This document shows positions 1 to 8,314 of a stretch of DNA of 64,000 nt, one piece after another; the first letter of the stretch is position 1, and each line of letters starts with the position of its first letter. Position numbers and translations under genes: made by a program. The DNA is from JAWKWH01 sp040830725 (GTDB lineage Bacteria; Pseudomonadota; Alphaproteobacteria; Rhizobiales; Rhizobiaceae): positions 5,640 to 69,639 of the forward strand of contig JBFOMG010000011.1 of the NCBI GenBank assembly GCA_040830725.1. Reading direction: 5' to 3'. Below the pieces are notes generated by a model. It did no database searches. It worked only from the letters and a program-made list of their open reading frames with translations, and was not told the origin of the DNA.

Positions 1-1084
1 CAATCAGATAGAACAGCGGCTTGGTGATGAAGTGAAACCAGCCCCAGTCGATCATCAGCTCAAATTGGCGAATACCGTGGTCGACCTCGTAGCCATCAAT
101 GACCGACACTTGTTTTGCGCCGGCGAACACAAGGGTCTCGATGGTTTCGCTCGCACCTGGCTGAACGACAAACTCATCCGAAAGATAGTCGCTCTGATAC
201 CGCCCACCATTACTTTCAAACCAGGAGAAGCGCGGCTGAAAGGGCCGGTCTTTTGCCGGAACTGTCGCCACAGCCCAATACTTGTCAGTGAATCCAAGCC
301 ATCCGTCATTCGATTTACCCGGCTTGACCTGCTTGTCTTCAACGAGATCATCATAGTCGATTTCTTGCAGGCCTTCTTCGCCGGTCACACCTATCAATCC
401 CTCATGCAGGATGAAAAACCCAGCGATCTCCGGTTCCTCCAGGCGGGTGATGCGCCCGTAATTGGCAAGTGCGACCGCACCGCCGGAATTGTTGGTGACG
501 CTGTCTGAAATGGTGAACAGGTAATCTTCGTCTATCGAAATGGTCCGGTCGAAAACCAGGCCGTTGCCATTGTTATAGGTCAGGGTAACAGGCGTGGATG
601 GCGTAAGCATTTGGCCGATCTTGACAGTCCAAATGGTGTCGGCGCCGGGATAGAGTTTCTGGTCACCCGCCCCTGTATAGCCAATTTCGGTAAAATAGCC
701 CTGGCCGCCATTGACCGGCTCCAAAAGCGTGATTCTGGGCGAATTCGGCTCAACCGTTACCCGGTAGTCATTCAGGATCAGGTCATCCAGTCGGGCACCG
801 GCCAAATTGATCGAACCGGAAAGTTTTGGTGTTTCGATCTTAACGCGCGCCGCTTTGGCCTGCTCGGTACCCGCATCCGGCACATCATCAGCTGCCCCTT
901 CCGGCTGCGGAATTGACGGATCGGTACCGGCGTTCTCCGGCTTCTTGGCCTCCTCGCGTTCGGCCTCGATGCGCTGTGCTTCGCGCTGCGCCTCGATGCG
1001 CGGGTTCATGTAAAGGATCTGCCACGCAGTCAGGATAATCACCGACAGTACGATTGTGATGAAGAAATTGCGGTTATTTTCCAT
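1..1084 (-). CDS. yidC: Membrane protein insertase YidC (partial, C-terminal part beyond the window)
   Basis: YidC/Oxa1 inserts and folds inner-membrane proteins, alone or with SecYEG. The first 361 codons are visible. The N-terminus (MENNRNFFITIVLS) is the typical alphaproteobacterial first membrane segment. It is followed by a charged, proline-rich linker and the periplasmic beta-sandwich domain (about residues 80-340), ending near the start of the conserved membrane core, which lies outside the window. The ATG comes one base after the rnpA stop codon, so the two are translationally coupled in the usual rpmH-rnpA-yidC order. The identification is firm; only the C-terminal half is unseen. 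Confidence 0.96.
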   Translation of the reverse strand, partial: MENNRNFFITIVLSVIILTAWQILYMNPRIEAQREAQRIEAEREEAKKPENAGTDPSIPQPEGAADDVPDAGTEQAKAARVKIETPKLSGSINLAGARLDDLILNDYRVTVEPNSPRITLLEPVNGGQGYFTEIGYTGAGDQKLYPGADTIWTVKIGQMLTPSTPVTLTYNNGNGLVFDRTISIDEDYLFTISDSVTNNSGGAVALANYGRITRLEEPEIAGFFILHEGLIGVTGEEGLQEIDYDDLVEDKQVKPGKSNDGWLGFTDKYWAVATVPAKDRPFQPRFSWFESNGGRYQSDYLSDEFVVQPGASETIETLVFAGAKQVSVIDGYEVDHGIRQFELMIDWGWFHFITKPLFYLI

Positions 1085-1085
1085 C

Positions 1086-1448
1086 TCAAGCCCTGCTCGA
1101 TCGATTGCCGCCGTTACGAATGCGCTGTGAAAGCTCGCCTTTCAGCACATCAAAGGAAACATTCAGGATTTCTTGCCGTCCGACGATGACATAGTCATTG
1201 CCGGCCGCCATGTCACGTGCTGCGTGAGTGCGCACTGCCTCTCGAATACGCCGCCGGATGCGGTTGCGCTCCACAGCATTGCCCTGCTTCTTGGTCACAG
1301 TGGTTCCAAAGCGGGCAGGCCCAGTGTCGCCGCGATCCAGAACCTCCAGCAAAAACAGCCTGCCGCGGCGTTTTTCACCACGCTGGACGGCCAGGAATTC
1401 CCGGCGCTTTCGAAGTTTGTTCGGACCTTGCCGGCCGCGCTCCGGCAT
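1086..1448 (-). CDS. rnpA: Ribonuclease P protein component
   Basis: This 120-residue basic protein assists the RNase P RNA in maturing the 5' ends of tRNAs. The family signature RNRIRRRIREAVR lies at about residues 61-73, preceded by the FG-TTVTKKQGNAV strand that contacts the RNA. Length and charge fit the family. It lies 11 bp downstream of rpmH and one base upstream of yidC, in the near-universal bacterial order. A shorter start is possible because the N-terminal ten residues are not conserved in the family. Confidence 0.95.
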   Translation of the reverse strand: MPERGRQGPNKLRKRREFLAVQRGEKRRGRLFLLEVLDRGDTGPARFGTTVTKKQGNAVERNRIRRRIREAVRTHAARDMAAGNDYVIVGRQEILNVSFDVLKGELSQRIRNGGNRSSRA

Positions 1449-1459
1449 GGAATGCGGGC

Positions 1460-1594
1460 CTAGGCCGAGAGCCGTTTGCGCCCGCGGGCGCGGCGATTGG
1501 CTAGAACCTTGCGGCCGCCTTTGGTTGCCAGACGCGCGCGGAAACCATGCCGGCGCTTGCGGACGAGTTTGGACGGTTGGTAGGTACGCTTCAT
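1460..1594 (-). CDS. rpmH: 50S ribosomal protein L34
   Basis: The 44-residue protein begins MKRTYQPSKLVRKRRHGF and ends RGRKRLSA, which is diagnostic for bL34 of the large ribosomal subunit. It is one of the smallest and most basic ribosomal proteins. It is the first gene of the rpmH-rnpA-yidC unit, and a well-formed promoter lies 114 bp upstream of its ATG. Confidence 0.98.
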   Translation of the reverse strand: MKRTYQPSKLVRKRRHGFRARLATKGGRKVLANRRARGRKRLSA

Positions 1595-1707
1595 TTATTT
1601 AAACACCGCGGCGTGCGGCCCTTCTTGATGTCTGTTTCCGGGAACAGGGGTCTCCAAAATTCCGGCGCAAGCACTGCTTCGCCGGGCGATACCCGAGCGT
1701 GAGCGGG

Positions 1708-1736
1708 CTTATAGTCAGTAGCGGAAATCAAGTCAA
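1708..1736 (-). promoter_or_regulatory. Sigma70-type promoter of rpmH-rnpA-yidC
   Basis: On the minus strand TTGACT (1736-1731) is followed after exactly 17 bp by TATAAG (1713-1708), a near-consensus housekeeping promoter that points at rpmH. The rest of the 1595-1910 gap shows no convincing gene. A 68-codon minus-strand frame overlaps this promoter and has no recognisable features. Confidence 0.75.
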
Positions 1737-1910
1737 TCACGGCGTTGACATCAAATGAGCGACGAGATGACGCCGTAATCACGAAGCGGTGAGACATCAG
1801 ATAGCCTGGGTCAAAACGAGGTGAGACATGCTATCGGAGCCTTGTACTGTCCTCCAACCTCCGCCATGTGAGGTCCATCTTAACCGTCGTCGGATACGGT
1901 GGAAAACGAA

Positions 1911-2702
1911 ATGGCAGATGGAGAGCAGCGGATGTCGCAAGAGGCTATCGTGACCGGAGTAAACGAGCAAAGTCAGCAGCAGACCCGCAAATCGCCATTA
2001 GGCCGTTTTGCTCCGATTATCATTATCGCGGCTGGCCTCGCCTTTGGATACATGATGGGCTGGCACCAATTCTTGTCGCTCGACTATCTGGTTGAAAGCC
2101 GCGACATGCTCAAAGAGATGGTCGCTGCCCACTACTTCTCGGCGATATTTGGCTTTATTGCTGTCTATGCGCTGGCGACAGCGTTTTCGTTTCCGGCCGC
2201 CTCTATCCTGACCATCTTCGCCGGCTTTCTGTTTGGCTGGCTGGTTGGCGGCGCCGCCGCAATCATCGGCGCGACCATCGGTGCCACCGCGATCTTCATC
2301 GCTGCCCGCACCGCCTTTGGCGATTTCCTCAAGGAGAAGGTCGGCGGCAAGGTCGCCAAACTGGCCAAGGGTTTTGAGGAAGACGCATTTTCCTACCTGT
2401 TTGTGCTCAGATTGGCGCCGATATTTCCCTTCTTTGTCATGAACATCGCCCCGGCACTGTTCAATGTTCCGTTGCGCACATATATCGCCGCAACATTCCT
2501 CGGCATCATCCCCGGCGGAATGGCCTATGCCTATCTGGGTCAGGGTCTCGACAGCGTCATCGTCGCCGCTGCGGAAGCCGGGCGCGAAGTCACAATCAAG
2601 GATATTGTCACCACCGAGATTGTGCTCGCATTTGCCGCATTGGCGCTTGTTGCCGCCATCCCCACTATCGTAAAGAAGATTCGCGGCAACAAACTCGCCT
2701 GA
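1911..2702 (+). CDS. TVP38/TMEM64 family (VTT domain) membrane protein
   Basis: This is an integral membrane protein of about 263 residues. After a polar N-terminus there is a first membrane helix (about residues 30-45), then the VTT core with a Gly-rich re-entrant segment (FAGFLFGWLVGG), the conserved LRLAPIFPFFVMN segment and a final helix before a lysine-rich tail. The family is widespread and its transport role is poorly defined. The flavoprotein gene 57 bp downstream is a common partner of this family, which suggests a shared redox or detoxification job. A GTG at 1899 is also in frame; ATG 1911 or ATG 1932 (with GGAGAG 6 bp upstream) are the better starts. Confidence 0.85.
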   Translation: MADGEQRMSQEAIVTGVNEQSQQQTRKSPLGRFAPIIIIAAGLAFGYMMGWHQFLSLDYLVESRDMLKEMVAAHYFSAIFGFIAVYALATAFSFPAASILTIFAGFLFGWLVGGAAAIIGATIGATAIFIAARTAFGDFLKEKVGGKVAKLAKGFEEDAFSYLFVLRLAPIFPFFVMNIAPALFNVPLRTYIAATFLGIIPGGMAYAYLGQGLDSVIVAAAEAGREVTIKDIVTTEIVLAFAALALVAAIPTIVKKIRGNKLA

Positions 2703-2759
2703 ACGAGTAGACCCACTTCATCCGGAATAACAGCGTCAACCAGGGAGCCTGCACGCGCC

Positions 2760-4187
2760 ATGACGAACGTTCTCACCCCCGACATCTGCGTGATCGGCGG
2801 CGGTTCCGGCGGGCTGACAGTCGCCGCAGCGGCAGCTTCCTTCGGCGTCGAGGTCGTGTTGCTGGAAAAGGGTAAGATGGGCGGCGACTGCCTGAACTAT
2901 GGCTGTGTGCCCTCAAAAGCGATCATCGCGGCCGGCAAGCAGGCGCATGCGCTGCGCAACGGTTCCAAATTCGGGATTGCAGATGTCGATCCCAAAGTCG
3001 ACTTTCGCGCCGTCAACAAGCACATCCATTCCGTCATCGGCGCCATTGCCCCAAACGATTCCGTTGAGCGTTTCACCGCGCTGGGTGTCAATGTCATCGA
3101 GGAAGCGGGACGGTTCGAGGATGCACGCACCGTCGTCGCCGGTGATACCAAAATCCGTGCCCGCCGCTTTGTCGTCGCCACCGGCTCTTCACCGATGGTG
3201 CCGCCGATTCCCGGTCTGGATACGGTCGATTTCTTCACCAACGAAACGATTTTCGATCAGACTCGCAAGCCCGCACATCTGATTGTCATTGGCGGTGGAC
3301 CGATCGGCATGGAGCTCGCTCAGGCGCACCGCAGGCTCGGCTCGCAAGTGACCGTCATCGAAGCGTTCACCGCACTCGGCAAGGACGACCCGGAACTGAC
3401 CGCAATCGTGCTTGAGCAAATCAAGTCGGAAGGCATCACCGTTCGTGAAGGCGCCAAGGTCACCAAGGTCGAAAAACGTGGCAAAACCGGCGTAACCGTG
3501 CATGTCGAAACCGAGAATGGAACCGAGGCCATTGCCGGAAGCAACCTGCTGGTCGCAGCCGGTCGCGCAGTCAATGTTGAGGGAATTGGTCTTGAAGCGG
3601 CCGGCATTGAATTTGACCGCCGTGGCGTCAAGGTCGACAAATCGCTGCGCACAACCAACAAGCGCGTCTACGCAATCGGCGACATCGCCGGCGGATTGCA
3701 ATTCACCCACGTCGCCGGATATCACGCCGGTCTGGTTATCCGCTCCATCCTGTTCCGTCTGCCGGTAAAGCAAAACCGCCAGATCATTCCCTGGGCAACC
3801 TACACAGACCCGGAACTGGCCCACGTCGGCATGACCGAGGAAGAGGCGCGAAAATCCGAAGGGACCGTCAAGGTGCTTCGCTGGCCTTATGCGGAGAACG
3901 ACCGCGCCCAGGCTGAACGCAAAACGACCGGCCTGATCAAACTGGTTACCTCAAAAAAGGGCAAGATACTCGGCGTGTCGATTGTCGGTGCCAATGCCGG
4001 GGAGATGATCAATCTATGGGCGCTTGCCATCTCCAAATCCATGACGGTCAGGGACATTGCCGGATATGTACCGCCCTACCCGACCATGACGGAGATTGGT
4101 AAAAGAGCCGCAATTACCTATTATGCCGAAGCAACGCGCAAACCGTTTGTGCGCTGGCTGGTCGGATTTTTAAGGAAATTCGGTTAG
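2760..4187 (+). CDS. Mercuric reductase-like FAD-dependent pyridine nucleotide-disulfide oxidoreductase
   Basis: This 475-residue class I flavoprotein disulfide reductase has an FAD-binding GGGSGG at residues 13-18. The redox disulfide motif GGDCLNYGCVPSK has cysteines at about 44 and 49. The NAD(P)H Rossmann motif VIGGGPIGMELAQ is near residue 177, and a C-terminal dimerisation domain follows. The C-terminal active-site region reads PPYPTMTE, so the HP dyad of lipoamide dehydrogenase is replaced by YP, and there is no MerA-type cysteine pair or heavy-metal domain. It is therefore neither a true lipoamide dehydrogenase nor a complete MerA. It is probably an operon with the upstream TVP38 gene. 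Substrate unknown. Confidence 0.88.
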   Translation: MTNVLTPDICVIGGGSGGLTVAAAAASFGVEVVLLEKGKMGGDCLNYGCVPSKAIIAAGKQAHALRNGSKFGIADVDPKVDFRAVNKHIHSVIGAIAPNDSVERFTALGVNVIEEAGRFEDARTVVAGDTKIRARRFVVATGSSPMVPPIPGLDTVDFFTNETIFDQTRKPAHLIVIGGGPIGMELAQAHRRLGSQVTVIEAFTALGKDDPELTAIVLEQIKSEGITVREGAKVTKVEKRGKTGVTVHVETENGTEAIAGSNLLVAAGRAVNVEGIGLEAAGIEFDRRGVKVDKSLRTTNKRVYAIGDIAGGLQFTHVAGYHAGLVIRSILFRLPVKQNRQIIPWATYTDPELAHVGMTEEEARKSEGTVKVLRWPYAENDRAQAERKTTGLIKLVTSKKGKILGVSIVGANAGEMINLWALAISKSMTVRDIAGYVPPYPTMTEIGKRAAITYYAEATRKPFVRWLVGFLRKFG

Positions 4188-4237
4188 CCGGGAACAAATG
4201 AAATTGGGCCGGTTCGGCCGCTGAGACAGGACCCGGC

Positions 4238-5731
4238 GTGGAGGACAACAACCAGCTACCGGCGAAAAGCCCCGCTGAAGAACTGCATCAGCCTGATGTG
4301 CCGCTGGCCCGGGGTCTGTCGGCACGCCTGCTGCTGTTGACCATCCTGTTTGTCATGATCGCCGAGGTGCTGATCTTCCTGCCGTCGGTCGCCAACTTTC
4401 GCCTGCGCTGGCTTGAAGAACGCCTGGCAAGTGCTGCGGCGGTAAGCCTGATCCTGGCAGAAAACCAGAATGCGGAACTTTCGGACTCTGTCCGCGACGA
4501 TGTGCTGATGACCATTGGCGCCAAAGCCGTCGCCATTCGCGAGGAAGGCCGTTCGCGATTGCTTGCCATGGACGACATGCCTTTGGAAGTGAACCAACAG
4601 GTCGATATCCGCAAGACCGAACCGCTCAAATCAATTGGTATGGCGCTTTATACGCTATTTGCCGGCGGTAATGAGGTCATCCGGGTTTTTGGCTCCGTCG
4701 GCGACAGCGAGAAGATTTTCGAGCTCGTGATCCCCGACAAGGGCCTGCGCGATGCCATGTTGATTTACTCACGCAATGTCGCCTTCCTGTCGCTGTTGAT
4801 TTCGCTGTTTACCGCAACGCTTGTTTTCTACGCCATCAACCGCTTCATGATCCGCCCAATCCGCGCCATGACACGGTCAATGTTGTCTTTCGGCCAGGCG
4901 CCGGATGATCCCGGACGCGTCATCGTGCCCACCGGCAGGCGCGATGAGCTGGGCATTGCCGAGTCCGAACTGGCCGCCATGCAGACGCATCTGCAAAAAA
5001 CGCTCGGTGAGCAGAAACATCTCGCCGACCTTGGCCTTGCCGTTTCCAAGATCAATCACGACATGCGCAACATTCTGGCTTCCGCGCAGCTGATGTCCGA
5101 CCGGCTGGCGATTGCCAAGGATCCCGCGGTGCAGTCTTTCGCCCCCAAACTGGTTCGCACCATCGACCGGGCCGTTTCCTATACCGAAGGCGTTTTGGCC
5201 TATGGCCGCACCCAGGAAGCCCCGCCGGCAAGACGGCGTCTTTTGTTGCACAAGCTTGTTGACGATGTGCATGAGATTTTGGGCATATCATCGGACAGCG
5301 GCATCGAATTCATCAATTCGGTGCCCGAGGATTTCGAGATAGACGCCGATTCCGATCAGATGTTCCGGGTGATGAACAATCTGTGCCGCAATGCTGTTCA
5401 GGCGATGAGCACCGAGCAGGATGCAGCCGTGATCAAGCGCCTGACCGTCGGCGCACAACGATCCGGAACCGTTGCGCAGATATTCGTCGAGGACACCGGA
5501 CCGGGCCTGCCGCCAAAGGCGCGCGAGAACCTGTTTACCGCTTTCCGCGGTTCAGCACGCAGCGGCGGAACCGGGCTTGGCCTTGCCATTGCCAGCGAAC
5601 TGGTGAAGGCCCATGGCGGCACGCTGGAACTTGCTGAAAGCGTCAGCGGCAGAACCGTTTTCTCCATTACCGTACCGGACCGGCCAGTGATGCTGGAAGA
5701 AGCACGAACCGCCTTGCGCAAACCGGCGTAA
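4238..5731 (+). CDS. Membrane-bound sensor histidine kinase
   Basis: This 497-residue protein has two membrane helices (about residues 30-50 and 172-195) flanking a periplasmic sensor of about 120 residues. A HAMP-like linker (NRFMIRPIRAMTRSM) comes next. The dimerisation/phosphoacceptor helix carries KINHDMRNILAS, with the candidate phosphorylated His near residue 273. The HATPase domain has N box NNLCRNAVQA, G1 box VEDTGPGLPP and G2 box GGTGLGLAIA. The H box is the less common HDMRN type. It starts with GTG 50 bp after the flavoprotein gene and may be co-transcribed. No response regulator is present nearby, so its partner is elsewhere. Confidence 0.9.
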   Translation: MEDNNQLPAKSPAEELHQPDVPLARGLSARLLLLTILFVMIAEVLIFLPSVANFRLRWLEERLASAAAVSLILAENQNAELSDSVRDDVLMTIGAKAVAIREEGRSRLLAMDDMPLEVNQQVDIRKTEPLKSIGMALYTLFAGGNEVIRVFGSVGDSEKIFELVIPDKGLRDAMLIYSRNVAFLSLLISLFTATLVFYAINRFMIRPIRAMTRSMLSFGQAPDDPGRVIVPTGRRDELGIAESELAAMQTHLQKTLGEQKHLADLGLAVSKINHDMRNILASAQLMSDRLAIAKDPAVQSFAPKLVRTIDRAVSYTEGVLAYGRTQEAPPARRRLLLHKLVDDVHEILGISSDSGIEFINSVPEDFEIDADSDQMFRVMNNLCRNAVQAMSTEQDAAVIKRLTVGAQRSGTVAQIFVEDTGPGLPPKARENLFTAFRGSARSGGTGLGLAIASELVKAHGGTLELAESVSGRTVFSITVPDRPVMLEEARTALRKPA

Positions 5732-5858
5732 CCCGGCGTTCCACACATTGCGCCGAAACCGCCAAGCTCGAATTTTGCAAATACAACGCTTGCTTTTGCC
5801 AGCATCAATCGTTAGGGAACACCCCGTTACGCGACGGTGCGAAGACACCGGCGCCGGC

Positions 5859-5973
5859 CACGCCCAGGGCGTTTGACGGCCAAATGCGCGCTCGTAGCTC
5901 AGCTGGATAGAGCACTAGACTACGAATCTAGGGGTCGGGAGTTCGAATCTTCCCGAGCGCGCCAACAAAATCA
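5859..5973 (+). repeat. 115-bp direct repeat, left copy (contains tRNA-Arg)
   Basis: This segment is repeated at 8041-8155 in the same orientation with a single mismatch, just after the tRNA CCA. It consists of 29 bp of upstream flank, the whole 77-bp tRNA and about 9 bp of downstream flank. The inclusion of identical upstream flank distinguishes it from a normal integrase att site, which usually repeats only the tRNA 3' end. Confidence 0.95.
5888..5964 (+). tRNA. tRNA-Arg (anticodon ACG), copy 1
   Basis: The 77-nt cloverleaf is complete. The acceptor stem GCGCTCG/CGAGCGC is perfect, the anticodon loop CTACGAA gives ACG, the T arm is GGGAG-TTCGAAT-CTTCC, the discriminator is G and the CCA is encoded. 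It reads CGU/CGC/CGA codons after A34 deamination. The upstream intergenic region includes a weak promoter-like TTGCTT with a poor -10. Confidence 0.98.
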
Positions 5974-6056
5974 AAGCCTTGCGTTGAAATCGCACATCCT
6001 CAATATTCGAACGGTTCATCAAAAATTGATGCGCTGATAAGACAGTATTGTAGAAT

Positions 6057-7010
6057 TCAGCGAATGATGCTTCGGCGATCTGCCACTATCCAAACAGCAA
6101 AAATCGAAACCAGCGCGACAATCAGGCCCGCGATCACATCGACCAAATGATGGCCGCCCTCCGGCAGGGTGCCAATGATCATTGTGGCATTCAGGAGCGC
6201 AGCCGGGACAGCGGCAATCGGTACAAGGCGCAAGGAATAGACGATCATTATCGCGACGACCGTGTGATAAGATGGGAACGTAACAAGCCCTTCGGCATTC
6301 GAAACCAGCAGGTTAAAGGGCTCCCCTGACCTCAGCCTCAGCAAGTCGGAATAATGCCACATCCCTGCTCTGGCGGTGAACGCTTCAAACGCCTCTGGCG
6401 CGGGCCGGAAATGCGGATAGGCTCCAGCCGTTGGTAAAAACACCATCAGGCCCGCTGTGAACAAAAACGATACGGCCAGAAGAGCCAAAAACTCCAACGC
6501 CCGATCCACACGCTGGGTCGTGCTATAGACCAGCAACAGCGCAATGAACTGCGGGAAGAGGCTATGATAGGCGATCACCAACGAGTTGGCGAAAACCGGT
6601 GATGAATTGGCCGCTTCCAAGAAACTCGGCCAATGAAAGCCAAGCGCCGCGTCAATCGCGGCGAGCTGACCATCGATTAGCGGCTTGTCTGTGGCGGAGG
6701 CCAGGTACGTGAAGATTGTGCCAACAAAGGCAAGCGCGGCAAACATCGCCAAGATCGGGACGAGCGTCATCAGTCCTTTCGCGCCAGATCGCAGCACGCC
6801 AACGCCGCGCCCCGCATCGCCTTGAATCCGGTACAAAACAAATTTGCCAATTAGGTAGCCTGAAAGAAGGCCCAATCCGGTTTTTGCGAGATGGCCTAAG
6901 TTTCCAGGATCAAGGCTGACAGTGGAATATGGAAGCCATACGACAACAATGACCGCGAGTAGTGCAATCACGGCTACTGTCACCAAGACCAGTCTGTGAT
7001 TATTCCCCAT
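6057..7010 (-). CDS. PAP2-superfamily (inositolphosphotransferase-like) membrane protein
   Basis: This protein has about 317 residues and roughly seven membrane helices. Two PAP2-type active-site motifs are visible: TFPSYHT near residue 246 and EGGHHLVDV near residue 286, with the histidines that perform phosphotransfer in this superfamily. It resembles the PAP2_3/Aur1-like group, so a lipid phosphatase or phospholipid head-group transferase is likely. An upstream in-frame ATG at 7064 exists, but the 54 bp between lie inside the remnant of another gene read on the opposite strand, so ATG 7010 (GGAGG upstream) is preferred. The gene lies between the two tRNA-Arg copies, suggesting acquired DNA. 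Confidence 0.8.
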   Translation of the reverse strand: MGNNHRLVLVTVAVIALLAVIVVVWLPYSTVSLDPGNLGHLAKTGLGLLSGYLIGKFVLYRIQGDAGRGVGVLRSGAKGLMTLVPILAMFAALAFVGTIFTYLASATDKPLIDGQLAAIDAALGFHWPSFLEAANSSPVFANSLVIAYHSLFPQFIALLLVYSTTQRVDRALEFLALLAVSFLFTAGLMVFLPTAGAYPHFRPAPEAFEAFTARAGMWHYSDLLRLRSGEPFNLLVSNAEGLVTFPSYHTVVAIMIVYSLRLVPIAAVPAALLNATMIIGTLPEGGHHLVDVIAGLIVALVSIFAVWIVADRRSIIR

Positions 7011-7029
7011 GGCCTCCGACCTGCTCCCC

Positions 7030-7603
7030 GGAATGTACCCATTGGTCGACGCATTGGATGGCAAGCACCTGCAGGCAGAGTAATATGACTACGAAAAATC
7101 CGATATCTTTCAACTGCAAGATGATCTAACCCACAAGCTATTCGAACAAATGCAGGTGTTTCGATTACCGGCCAATTTGCACGGAATTGGTTTACGAATT
7201 GGCGTGATAAGCCTGACGGATTGGAGGTCATGCAGAAATTGCTGGCCGGTTGCAAAGAACAACGTCGGTGGGATGCCCAAGGTCATTGGGAACGTATCCG
7301 GTTATGGGGCGAGAGCCATCGTCTTTATCCCAATGATCCCTGCCCAAATACACTAATGGGTTGGATGCATCAGCAGAAAGTCATGATTGGCTTAGCCGAT
7401 GATCCGCCTCAATCAGTCGCAGAGACTGCGACGTTCGCAGGGCGTGCGTTTGCACCCAATGACGATGAGCCAATTATCGATTTGCTCTACCTTCTGGCGA
7501 CACTCGATAAGATGGACCTCAAACAGGCGTTGCGCATCACAAATGTTTCTAAAGCCAATCCAGGCAAAGTTGCATGTTCGTTGATACCCAGTTCCGGCTC
7601 CCA
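7030..7603 (+). pseudogene. Remnant of an adenylate cyclase-family protein (post-cyclase linker plus TPR region)
   Basis: The conceptual translation follows the segment between the cyclase domain and the TPR repeats of rhizobial class III adenylate cyclases. It starts at LVDALDGKHLQAE, then has an in-frame TAA at 7081 where the family has an arginine-type codon, and continues YDYEKSDIFQLQDDLTHKLF. The frame changes near 7150-7160, and TNWRDKPDGLEVMQKLLAG follows, then a TPR-like stretch with YPNDPCPNTLMGWMH to about KANPG. One stop and one frameshift, with no catalytic domain left, mark it as dead. Family assignment is from pattern memory and moderately sure. Confidence 0.7.
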
Positions 7604-7972
7604 GGTTTTGTGTTTGGCAGTTTATTAAAGCGGCTCAGACAGATTGTTCGCTTCACTGGCACTGATGGGGCAATGTTGCCTCAATCGCATGGTTGATTGC
7701 CTGACACTTACATCTGTGAAATTGAGAGAGCCTTCTTTTTGCCATCCGGTTACAATTCGGCCCAATGTTGCCCTGACAGGTCTTCTCATCAAGACCGGCA
7801 CATTCGTCTTGCGCCACGCACTGCAATCATCGCTTGCCTATCAATGGTGGCTTCTGCCATGGTCGCACCGGATGGTTCGTATTCGGGTCGATTCAATGCC
7901 CCGGCCCTGCAAAATTCAGGGAATGTGCTCCATCAAGACGAGCTGCTTCAACCATTTGGAAATTCCCCGGCA
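7604..7972 (+). other. Non-coding or fully decayed stretch
   Basis: No frame here shows recognisable domains or good coding character. It lies between the cyclase remnant and a severed signal-peptide reading frame, so it is probably residual DNA of the same inserted segment. Confidence 0.5.
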
Positions 7973-8059
7973 TGCATTTGACAACAATTAAATCGATCAT
8001 TTTCAGTCTTGTGGCGATGCTTTTGTCAGTTTCACCGCTGCACGCCCAGGGCGTTTGAC
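7973..8059 (+). pseudogene. Severed signal peptide reading frame
   Basis: The 28-codon frame starts MHLTTIKSIIFSLVAML and has a basic n-region, a hydrophobic core and a cleavage-like LHA-Q site, a textbook Sec signal peptide. It stops after HAQGV, within the first 20 bases of the right-hand 115-bp tRNA repeat that begins at 8041. The mature protein is missing. I infer that a secreted-protein gene was cut at the repeat junction. It could also be a chance frame. Confidence 0.45.
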
Positions 8060-8155
8060 GGCCAAATGCGCGCTCGTAGCTCAGCTGGATAGAGCACTAG
8101 ACTACGAATCTAGGGGTCGGGAGTTCGAATCTTCCCGAGCGCGCCAATAAAATCA
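8041..8155 (+). repeat. 115-bp direct repeat, right copy (contains tRNA-Arg)
   Basis: This is the second copy of the segment at 5859-5973, in the same orientation, with one mismatch (position 8148 T versus C). The two copies start 2182 bp apart and bound a segment with a PAP2 gene and gene debris. Confidence 0.95.
8070..8146 (+). tRNA. tRNA-Arg (anticodon ACG), copy 2
   Basis: It is identical over all 77 nt to the copy at 5888-5964, with the same anticodon ACG and encoded CCA. Its upstream 29 bp are also identical, but beyond that the DNA is different, and I see no clear promoter. It may depend on read-through or be silent. Confidence 0.97.
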
Positions 8156-8314
8156 GACACTTAGCAAACATCGCGATGTCTTGAGTTTTCTTCGTGTTAC
8201 ACATGGGCGACAAACAACGCTTGTCGTCAAGAAGCGCATCAAGTCTCAGATAATGCCAAACGGTTCGAATACGGGTACAGTTGTGGCTCCGCCAATTCCT
8301 GAGGGACCATAACG

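Noticed and set aside
1591..1797. A 68-codon minus-strand frame upstream of rpmH
   Set aside because: It overlaps the rpmH start and its well-formed promoter and lacks any recognisable feature.
7644..7991. Open frames between the cyclase remnant and the second tRNA-Arg
   Set aside because: Overlapping frames of similar length with no domain, no ribosome site and Cys/His-rich unlikely composition.
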